A stretch of DNA of 10,142 bases from Betaproteobacteria bacterium (GTDB lineage Bacteria; Pseudomonadota; Gammaproteobacteria; Burkholderiales; Burkholderiaceae_E), in assembly GCA_009925965.1 (NCBI GenBank), contig RFPW01000063.1:1-10142 (forward strand), given 5' to 3'. The notes under the pieces were generated by a model. That model was not told the origin of the DNA. It saw nothing but the letters and a program-made list of their open reading frames with translations, and did no database searches. Made by a program: the position numbers and the translations under genes. Positions 5,518-10,142 of the stretch are shown here, piece after piece; position 1 is the stretch's first letter, and every line of letters begins with the position of its first letter.

Positions 5518-5835
5518 ATGGACAAGATCAAGAAAGGTGACGAAGTCGTCATCATCGCGGGGCGCGACAAGGGCAAGCGGGGCACCGTTAACAGCCGTGT
5601 CAACGAAACACATCTGCTGGTCGAGGGAATTAACCTCGTCAAAAAACATCAGAAACCGAACCCCATGAAAGGGATCACGGGGGGGGTGATCGAGAAATCC
5701 ATGCCGATCGACCAATCGAATTTGATGCTACTGAACCCCGCCACCGGCAAAGGTGATCGCGTGGGGTTTCGGCTGCTTGAGGACGGCACCAAGGTGCGTG
5801 TCTTCAAGTCGAATGGCGAGCAGGTTCGAGCCTGA
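5518..5835 (+). CDS. rplX: 50S ribosomal protein L24
   Basis: L24 is an assembly-initiator protein at the 5' end of 23S rRNA and near the exit tunnel. The product is 105 residues, a normal length. The N-terminal KOW motif (KKGDEVVIIAGRDKGKRGTV, about residues 4-24) is intact. It is followed by VEGINLVKKHQKPNP and GGVIEKSMPIDQSNLMLLNP, typical of L24. The start ATG has a strong SD AGGGGG at 5505-5510 with 7-nt spacing. The stop codon TGA (5833-5835) lies at the tip of a predicted 11-bp stem (separate entry). A 60-bp gap separates it from rplE. Confidence 0.98.
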   Translation: MDKIKKGDEVVIIAGRDKGKRGTVNSRVNETHLLVEGINLVKKHQKPNPMKGITGGVIEKSMPIDQSNLMLLNPATGKGDRVGFRLLEDGTKVRVFKSNGEQVRA

Positions 5836-5847
5836 TAGGCTTGGACC
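5823..5847 (+). promoter_or_regulatory. Predicted 11-bp RNA hairpin straddling the rplX stop codon
   Basis: GGTTCGAGCCT (5823-5833) pairs with AGGCTTGGACC (5837-5847) around a three-base GAT loop. That gives nine Watson-Crick and two G-U pairs with no bulge. The rplX TGA begins on the last stem base and runs into the loop. No U-run follows, so it is unlikely to be an intrinsic terminator. It lies 48 nt upstream of the rplE ATG. In E. coli, S8 represses the spc operon by binding mRNA near the rplE start, but this unbroken stem does not look like the bulged S8 site. Confidence 0.55.
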
Positions 5848-5895
5848 GAACTAATACACAGATTTAGCACGAGCTAGCACAGGCAGGATTGCAAC

Positions 5896-6435
5896 ATGGC
5901 GCGTTTTCAACAACAGTACCGCGAGCGAGTGGTCCCCGAGCTGATGGAGAAGTTTGGGTTCACCTCCGTCATGCAAGTACCCCGCTTCAGCAAAGTCACC
6001 CTCAACATGGGGGTGGGTGAGGCGATTTCCGACAAAAAACTGATCGAGGCCGCGGTGGCTGATCTGTCCCGAATCGCTGGTCAAAAGCCGGTGCAGACGA
6101 AGGCTCGCAAGGCGATCGCAGCGTTCAAGATCCGTGAGGGTTATCCGATCGGCTGCATGGTCACGCTGCGTGGTGAGCGCATGTGGGAGTTTCTAGACCG
6201 TCTGGTGACGGTCGCCCTGCCCCGCGTTCGGGATTTCCGTGGGATTTCCGCGAAGGCTTTTGATGGCCGCGGTAATTACAACATCGGCGTGAAAGAACAG
6301 ATCATTTTCCCCGAGATTGAATACGACAAGGTCGATCGCGTGCGCGGATTGAATATCAGCATTACGACGACGGCTCGCAACGACGAAGAAGCGAAGGCGC
6401 TGCTGACATCTTTCCGCTTTCCCTTCCGCAACTGA
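5896..6435 (+). CDS. rplE: 50S ribosomal protein L5
   Basis: L5 binds 5S rRNA, sits in the central protuberance and contacts the P-site tRNA and, via a bridge, S13. The product is 179 residues, identical to the usual proteobacterial length. Visible blocks are VPRFSKVTLNMGVGEA near residues 28-44, GQKPVQTKARKAIAAFKIRE, YPIGCMVTLRGERMWEFLDR, FRGISAKAFDGRGNYNIGVK and the C-terminal TTTARNDEEAKALLTSFRFP. The start ATG has AGGA at 5885-5888 with 7-nt spacing. A short imperfect tandem duplication, TAGCACGAGC-TAGCACAGGC (5865-5884), lies just upstream and runs into the SD region. In E. coli this is the gene at which S8 exerts feedback. No clear S8 site was recognised here. Confidence 0.98.
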   Translation: MARFQQQYRERVVPELMEKFGFTSVMQVPRFSKVTLNMGVGEAISDKKLIEAAVADLSRIAGQKPVQTKARKAIAAFKIREGYPIGCMVTLRGERMWEFLDRLVTVALPRVRDFRGISAKAFDGRGNYNIGVKEQIIFPEIEYDKVDRVRGLNISITTTARNDEEAKALLTSFRFPFRN

Positions 6436-6475
6436 CGACAACTGACTGTAACGGATCCACCAGGCAAACCTACTT

Positions 6476-6781
6476 ATGGCAAAGACATCGCTGATCGAGC
6501 GCGAGAAAAAGCGCGAGGCGCTGGTAAAGAAGTTTGAGGCAAAGCGCGCCGCGCTCAAGGCCACCATCGACAACCAGAAGCTCTCGGACGAGGTGCGGAT
6601 GGATGCGCGTTTGGCTTTACAAAAGCTCCCGCGCAATGCCAGCCCAGTTCGCTTGCGCAATCGTTGTGCATTGACGGGGCGACCACGCGGGACGTTTCGT
6701 AAATTCGGTCTGGGGCGCATTAAGTTGCGCGAGATCGCGATGCGTGGGGAGATCCCCGGCATCGTCAAGGCCAGCTGGTAA
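6476..6781 (+). CDS. rpsN: 30S ribosomal protein S14 (zinc-free type)
   Basis: S14 is a late-assembling protein of the 30S head. The product is 101 residues, the long zinc-independent form usual in Proteobacteria. It has a single Cys (NRCALTGRPRG), so the paired CXXC zinc ligands of the short form are absent. The N-terminus MAKTSLIEREKKREALVKKF and the signature CALTGRPRGTFRKFGLGRIKLRE are diagnostic. The start ATG is preceded by AGG at 6462-6464 about 11 nt away, a weaker SD than those of its neighbours. The spacing from rplE is 40 bp. Confidence 0.97.
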   Translation: MAKTSLIEREKKREALVKKFEAKRAALKATIDNQKLSDEVRMDARLALQKLPRNASPVRLRNRCALTGRPRGTFRKFGLGRIKLREIAMRGEIPGIVKASW

Positions 6782-6822
6782 TCCAGTCAGGCCACGGCAA
6801 GTACTAGGTCGGAGACCAACTT

Positions 6823-7218
6823 ATGAGCATGAGCGACCCGATCGCCGATATGTTCACGCGCATCCGCAACGGTCAGCGCGTTGAAATGCAGTCGGTGGCA
6901 ATGCCTTCTTCCAAATTGAAAGTTGCGATTGCGCAGCTGCTCAAGGACGAAGGCTACATTGAAGACTTCTCGGTCCGGCACGAGGGCCCGAAGTCACAGC
7001 TGGAAGTCCAGCTGAAGTATTACGCAGGACACCCCGTGATTGAGCGCATCGAGCGCGTCAGCCGCCCGGGCCTGCGGGTTTACAAAGGCCGCGAGAGTTT
7101 GCCACAGGTCATGAATGGCCTCGGCGTGGCAATCGTATCGACCCCGCGCGGGCTGATGACCGACCGCCATGCCCGCAAAGTGGGTGTGGGCGGCGAAGTC
7201 ATTGGCATCGTCGCCTGA
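6823..7218 (+). CDS. rpsH: 30S ribosomal protein S8
   Basis: S8 is a primary binding protein of the 16S central domain (helix 21) and, in E. coli, the translational repressor of the spc operon. The product is 131 residues, normal length. It begins MSMSDPIADMFTRIRNGQ. Middle blocks are MPSSKLKVAIAQLLKDEGYI and RVSRPGLRVYKGRESLPQVM. The rRNA-binding C-terminal domain contains IVSTPRGLMTDRHARK and ends GGEVIGIVA. The start ATG 6823 is favoured by GGAG at 6811-6814 (8-nt spacing) and the conserved MSM start over the ATG at 6829. That SD is partly held in a small GGTC-GGA-GACC hairpin (6807-6817). Confidence 0.98.
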   Translation: MSMSDPIADMFTRIRNGQRVEMQSVAMPSSKLKVAIAQLLKDEGYIEDFSVRHEGPKSQLEVQLKYYAGHPVIERIERVSRPGLRVYKGRESLPQVMNGLGVAIVSTPRGLMTDRHARKVGVGGEVIGIVA

Positions 7219-7235
7219 CCCCGAAGGAGCTCAGG

Positions 7236-7769
7236 ATGTCCCGAGTTGCAAAAATGCCAGTCGATTTGCCGACTGGAGTCAAAGCCGAGATCGGCGCCGA
7301 GCAGATCGTGGTTCAGGGTCCGTTGGGTTCGTTGCGCCAGCGCACCGATGCCGGCGTGGCTGTGCATCACGAGGGCAGTTCGCTGCGGATCGAGGCAGTC
7401 GGCGAGAGCCGTTCGGCCCGCGCAATGAGCGGGACCATGCGAGCGCTCTTGGCTAACATGGTCCATGGGGTGAGCAAGGGTTGGGAAAAGAAACTGACGT
7501 TGGTTGGGGTGGGATATCGAGCGCAGGCTCAGGGCGCCTCGCTGAACCTCTCGCTCGGTTTTTCGCATCCCGTCGTTCATAGCATGCCCGAAGGCATCAC
7601 TGTGACGACGCCCACCCAAACCGAAATCCTGATCAAAGGGACCGACCGACAACGCGTCGGCCAAGTGGCAGCCGAGATTCGCGCTTACCGTTCGCCCGAG
7701 CCCTACAAGGGCAAGGGCGTTCGCTACGCCAACGAGGTTGTTGTGATCAAAGAAACCAAGAAGAAATAA
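7236..7769 (+). CDS. rplF: 50S ribosomal protein L6
   Basis: L6 lies at the base of the L7/L12 stalk near the sarcin-ricin loop and takes part in factor binding. The product is 177 residues, a normal length. It has two similar alpha/beta domains: the N-terminal half contains VVQGPLGSL and MSGTMRALLANMVHGVSKGW, and the C-terminal half contains VGYRAQAQGASLNLSLGFSHPV. The signature SPEPYKGKGVRYANE comes near the end, with a basic KETKKK tail. The start ATG has the best SD in the spc half, AAGGAG at 7224-7229 with 6-nt spacing, in a 17-bp gap after rpsH. Confidence 0.98.
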   Translation: MSRVAKMPVDLPTGVKAEIGAEQIVVQGPLGSLRQRTDAGVAVHHEGSSLRIEAVGESRSARAMSGTMRALLANMVHGVSKGWEKKLTLVGVGYRAQAQGASLNLSLGFSHPVVHSMPEGITVTTPTQTEILIKGTDRQRVGQVAAEIRAYRSPEPYKGKGVRYANEVVVIKETKKK

Positions 7770-7784
7770 CCGGCGGGTCTGACT

Positions 7785-8147
7785 ATGTTTGACAAAAATG
7801 AGCAGCGACTGCGTCGCTCCCGCCAGACCCGACTGAAAATCCGGGAACTGTGCGTTGGGCGCCTGGCAGTGCATCGTACCAATTCGCATATCTATGCGTC
7901 GGTTTTTGACGAGGCCGGTGTGCGGGTTCTGGTAACGGCATCGACCGTCGAGAAAGAAGTTCGCGAGCAATTGGCCGGTAAGAACGGTAGCAACATCGAA
8001 GCGGCGAAGCTGATTGGTGAGCGGGTGGCACGTAAGGCACTGGCTGCCGGGATTGCCGAAGTCGCTTTCGATCGCGGCGGATTTCGTTATCACGGACGCG
8101 TCAAAGCGCTGGCCGAAGCGGCTCGTGAAGCCGGTCTCAAGTTCTGA
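7785..8147 (+). CDS. rplR: 50S ribosomal protein L18
   Basis: L18 binds 5S rRNA with L5 and helps mount it on the 50S. The product is 120 residues (E. coli 117). The basic N-terminus DKNEQRLRRSRQTRLKIREL precedes RLAVHRTNSHIYASVFDE. The conserved C-terminus carries VAFDRGGFRYHGRVKALAEA and ends AAREAGLKF, as in most L18. The start ATG has only a GGCGGG purine tract at 7772-7777, a weaker SD than that of rplF. The 15-bp spacing suggests coupling to L6 translation. The 47-bp region after its stop contains repeated TTCTGA-type elements (separate entry). Confidence 0.97.
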   Translation: MFDKNEQRLRRSRQTRLKIRELCVGRLAVHRTNSHIYASVFDEAGVRVLVTASTVEKEVREQLAGKNGSNIEAAKLIGERVARKALAAGIAEVAFDRGGFRYHGRVKALAEAAREAGLKF

Positions 8148-8150
8148 TTC

Positions 8151-8170
8151 GGTTCAGAATTTTCTGACCC
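8151..8170 (+). promoter_or_regulatory. Small hairpin in the rplR-rpsE gap
   Basis: TCAGA (8154-8158) pairs with TCTGA (8163-8167) around an ATTT loop, and GG (8151-8152) with CC (8169-8170) beyond a T-C mismatch. The same TCAGAA segment can instead pair with TTCTGA at 8142-8147, across the rplR stop, or TTCAGA can pair with TCTGAA at 8171-8176. Several exclusive folds are therefore possible. The rpsE SD (8183-8187) is just downstream. The structure is small and function is not established. Confidence 0.3.
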
Positions 8171-8194
8171 TCTGAATCAAACAAGGAAACGACG

Positions 8195-8713
8195 ATGGCA
8201 AAAATCACGCCCCGTATGCAGAACGAAGAGCGCGACGACGGGCTGCGCGAGAAGATGATTGCGGTGAACCGGGTGACCAAGGTCGTCAAGGGTGGCCGAA
8301 TCCTCGGTTTCGCAGCCCTCACCGTGGTCGGTGATGGTGATGGTCGGGTCGGCATGGGTAAGGGCAAGTCCCGCGAGGTTCCGGTTGCCGTGCAAAAGGC
8401 CATGGATGAGGCCCGCCGCAAGATGGTTAAGGTGCCACTGCGCAGTGGCACGATTCACCACGCGGTCACTGGCCGTCATGGTGCTTCGCGGGTTTATCTC
8501 GCGCCCGCCGCTCAGGGTACTGGTGTCATTGCTGGTGGACCAATGCGCGCCGTGTTTGATGTGTTGGGCGTTCAAAACGTCGTGGCGAAGTGCCACGGCT
8601 CAACCAACCCCTACAACCTCGTGCGGGCCACGCTCGATGCGCTGACCCGCATGACGACACCCGCCGAAATCGCAGCCAAGCGCGGCAAATCGATCGAGGA
8701 AATCCTCAGCTGA
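8195..8713 (+). CDS. rpsE: 30S ribosomal protein S5
   Basis: S5 is at the mRNA entry side and back of the 30S and affects decoding accuracy and spectinomycin sensitivity. The product is 172 residues (E. coli 167). The N-terminal dsRBD-like domain contains AVNRVTKVVKGGRILGF, the loop associated with spectinomycin resistance in E. coli, which looks wild-type. Then come ALTVVGDGDGRVGMGKGKSR and, in the C-terminal domain, GTGVIAGGPMRAVFDVLGV and HGSTNPYNLVRATLDAL. The start ATG has AAGGA at 8183-8187 with 7-nt spacing. A Cys in VVAKCHGS replaces the Ser or Ala I would expect, a minor oddity. Confidence 0.98.
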   Translation: MAKITPRMQNEERDDGLREKMIAVNRVTKVVKGGRILGFAALTVVGDGDGRVGMGKGKSREVPVAVQKAMDEARRKMVKVPLRSGTIHHAVTGRHGASRVYLAPAAQGTGVIAGGPMRAVFDVLGVQNVVAKCHGSTNPYNLVRATLDALTRMTTPAEIAAKRGKSIEEILS

Positions 8714-8735
8714 AAGGCGGGGTGGAGAGTAAGTA

Positions 8736-8915
8736 ATGGACAAGAAAACGCTTCGCGTGACCCTCGTCAAGAGTCCTGCTGGTACCCGTGGCACACACAA
8801 AGCGACGGTGCTTGGTCTGGGCCTGAAGAAGATCAACCAGACCCGTGAACTCGAGGACACGCCAGCGGTGCGTGGCATGGTTCGCAAGGTGGCCTATCTG
8901 GTCAAGGTGGACTGA
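8736..8915 (+). CDS. rpmD: 50S ribosomal protein L30
   Basis: L30 is a small 50S protein that contacts 5S-associated regions of 23S rRNA. The product is only 59 residues: MDKKTLRVTLVKSPAGTRGT followed by HKATVLGLGLKKINQTREL, then DTPAVRGMVRKVAYLVKV. This is the complete family pattern, with the HKATVLGLGL signature and a beta-alpha-beta-alpha-beta layout. The start ATG is set by the family N-terminus and GGAG at 8724-8727 with 8-nt spacing. The TGA stop at 8913-8915 was traced codon by codon. The position between S5 and L15 is the canonical one, and rplO begins 4 bp later. Confidence 0.97.
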   Translation: MDKKTLRVTLVKSPAGTRGTHKATVLGLGLKKINQTRELEDTPAVRGMVRKVAYLVKVD

Positions 8916-8919
8916 CATC

Positions 8920-9390
8920 ATGATGAAACTCAACACACTCTCACCCGCCGAGGGCTCGAAGCATCCGAAGCGTCGGGTCGGACGCGGGATTGGTTCTGGC
9001 CTCGGTAAGACAGCGGGTCGTGGGCACAAGGGTCAAAAGTCCCGCGCCGGTGGTTTTCACAAGGTGGGCTTTGAAGGCGGTCAGATGCCGCTTCAGCGCC
9101 GCCTGCCCAAGCGCGGTTTCAAGTCGTTGACGGCTTCGCTGACGGTAGAGATTCGGCTATCCGACCTCGAGCGTCTCGATGCGGTCGAAGTAGACCTGTT
9201 GACGCTGAAGGCGGCCGGTCTCGTTCATGGTCTGGCCCGGGCCGCGAAGGTCATTCTCTCCGGAGTAATCAGCCGTCGGGTAACGTTACGCGGGATTGAT
9301 GCAACCAAAGGTGCCCGAGCCGCGATCGAGGCCGTGGGTGGTGTGGTTCTCGCGGCGCCGGTTGAAGATTCCGAGACGGGTTCGGCCTAA
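8920..9390 (+). CDS. rplO: 50S ribosomal protein L15
   Basis: L15 is a late-assembly protein that binds many 23S rRNA segments. The product is 156 residues (E. coli 144). The N-terminal half is a basic, glycine-rich extension: NTLSPAEGSKHPKRRVGRG, GSGLGKTAGRGHKGQKSR and GGFHKVGFEGGQMPLQRR. The C-terminal globular domain includes VEVDLLTLKAAGL and ends with the conserved ATKGARAAIEAVGG plus an extra acidic tail (APVEDSETGSA). Two adjacent ATGs (8920 and 8923) could start it. I give 8920 because the nearest SD-like AAGGTGG (8904-8910, inside rpmD) is better spaced from it, but 8923 is nearly as likely. Longer in-frame starts would lie inside rpmD and are not family-like. Confidence 0.96.
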   Translation: MMKLNTLSPAEGSKHPKRRVGRGIGSGLGKTAGRGHKGQKSRAGGFHKVGFEGGQMPLQRRLPKRGFKSLTASLTVEIRLSDLERLDAVEVDLLTLKAAGLVHGLARAAKVILSGVISRRVTLRGIDATKGARAAIEAVGGVVLAAPVEDSETGSA

Positions 9391-9413
9391 TGCAGGCTGG
9401 GTTCATCCTTTCT

Positions 9414-9430
9414 GAGGAACGCGGGTCTTG
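9414..9430 (+). promoter_or_regulatory. Ribosome binding site deciding a non-ATG secY start
   Basis: GAGGA (9414-9418) is the only SD-like element between rplO and secY. It is 9 nt from TTG 9428 and 12 nt from GTG 9431. An in-frame TGA at 9413-9415 blocks any earlier start. AGGA (9415-9418) can pair with TCCT (9406-9409), so the site may be partly masked. Confidence 0.55.
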
Positions 9431-10142
9431 GTGACTTTAGCGCAATCCTCTGCTGGCCAGGCGAAGGCAGGGAAGTTCGGCGACTTGAAAAAGCGCCTGA
9501 TTTTCCTTCTGCTTTCCTTGGTCGTGTATCGGGTGGGCGCTCATATTCCAGTTCCGGGGATTGATCCGGATCAGCTGGCGCAGCTGTTTAAGGAACAATC
9601 CGGCGGCATTCTGGGGATGTTCAACATGTTTTCGGGCGGTGCGCTTTCGCGCTTCACCGTCTTTGCCCTGGGGATCATGCCGTACATCTCGGCCTCGATC
9701 ATCATGCAACTGTTGACGGTGATTGTTCCGCAGTTCGAGGCGATGAAGAAGGAAGGCGAGGCCGGGCGGCGTCAGATCACCAAGTACACGCGCTGGTTCA
9801 CGGTTGGGTTGGCGACGTTTCAGGCTTTCGGGATTGCGGTCGCGCTCGAGTCTCAGCCGGGGCTCGTGATCGATCCAGGTTTGGCTTTTCGGTTTACGAC
9901 GGCGGTTACGTTGGTGACCGGGACGATGTTTCTGATGTGGTTGGGTGAACAGATCACCGAGCGTGGCTTGGGGAACGGGATTTCCATTCTTATTTTTGCG
10001 GGTATTGCGGCCGGTCTTCCCAGTGCGATTGGCAGCATGGGCGAACTGGTTCGCACGGGGGCGCTTCATGCAGCGGCGGCCTTATTCATTGTGTTGCTGG
10101 CCGGCGCCGTGACCGCGGCGGTTGTTTTTGTTGAACGGGGTC
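9431..10142 (+). CDS. secY: Preprotein translocase subunit SecY, 3'-truncated by window edge
   Basis: SecY is the channel of the SecYEG inner-membrane translocon that exports or inserts proteins. 237 codons are visible, about half of a usual protein of some 440 residues. Landmarks numbered from GTG 9431 are KFGDLKKRL (15-23), TM1 about 23-40, the plug region with GGILGMFNMFSGGALSRF (58-75), TM2 to about 99, TM3 about 122-140, TM4 about 156-172, then GEQITERGLGNGIS (172-185), TM5 about 184-200, and TM6 from about 214. There is no ATG start. The frame is closed upstream by TGA 9413-9415, leaving GTG 9431 or the adjacent TTG 9428, which would add one residue and is better spaced from the SD. The position after rplO is canonical. 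Confidence 0.96.
   Translation, partial: MTLAQSSAGQAKAGKFGDLKKRLIFLLLSLVVYRVGAHIPVPGIDPDQLAQLFKEQSGGILGMFNMFSGGALSRFTVFALGIMPYISASIIMQLLTVIVPQFEAMKKEGEAGRRQITKYTRWFTVGLATFQAFGIAVALESQPGLVIDPGLAFRFTTAVTLVTGTMFLMWLGEQITERGLGNGISILIFAGIAAGLPSAIGSMGELVRTGALHAAAALFIVLLAGAVTAAVVFVERG

Noticed and set aside
5836..5960. Classical S8 operator resembling 16S helix 21 at the rplE start
   Set aside because: I looked for the bulged helix but could not identify it by eye. A structure-based covariance search would be needed to decide.
7080..8093. Long open frame of 337 codons on the minus strand
   Set aside because: It lies wholly antisense to rpsH, rplF and rplR, shows no recognisable domain, and is expected from GC-rich codon bias in the genes it opposes.
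8845..8919. Upstream start for rplO inside rpmD
   Set aside because: It would add 25 residues unlike L15 and overlap the well-supported rpmD gene.
1..10142. Mobile element, CRISPR array, toxin-antitoxin or defence genes
   Set aside because: Every long gene-sized region is accounted for by ribosomal-protein genes and secY in canonical order. No terminal repeats, spacer arrays or foreign genes are visible.

Overview
The window is one uninterrupted, plus-strand run of 21 translation and secretion genes: rplC (3' part)-rplD-rplW-rplB-rpsS-rplV-rpsC-rplP-rpmC-rpsQ, then rplN-rplX-rplE-rpsN-rpsH-rplF-rplR-rpsE-rpmD-rplO-secY (5' part). This is the classic bacterial S10-spc ribosomal-protein supercluster in canonical order. 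The protein sequences (for example L4, L16, L22, S5 and the SecY N-terminus) read most like Burkholderiales Betaproteobacteria as I recall them. The GC-rich codon use and zinc-free S14 fit that. Genus cannot be assigned by eye.

Bases 1-4915 hold the S10-operon part. Genes are tightly packed, with ATGA stop/start overlaps at rplD-rplW and rpmC-rpsQ and Shine-Dalgarno (SD) sequences lying inside the preceding gene. Three junctions carry extra sequence: rplV-rpsC (70 bp), rplP-rpmC (91 bp, with a C-rich 11-bp triple repeat) and rpsQ-rplN (202 bp).

The 202-bp gap after rpsQ holds a near-consensus sigma70 promoter (TTGACA, 17 bp, TAAACT) with a GC-rich discriminator. It sits where the spc promoter lies in E. 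coli. The transcript would have a leader of about 148 nt. That leader holds an extended imperfect hairpin just upstream of the rplN SD and a 43-codon open frame whose stop overlaps the rplN start.

Bases 5118-10142 hold the spc-operon part through L15 and into SecY, coupling ribosome assembly genes to the core of the Sec translocon. An 11-bp stem straddles the rplX stop codon, in the region where S8 feedback acts in E. coli. secY has no ATG start and uses GTG or TTG.

I see no mobile element, CRISPR array, tRNA, rRNA or unrecognised protein gene. The gene content is ordinary. The items worth a second look are the RNA structures at gene junctions, the C-rich repeat, and a few lineage-specific protein features: a long disordered S3 tail, a short deletion and unusual cysteines in S3, and N-terminal extensions of L23 and S17. 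No new biological system is evident.
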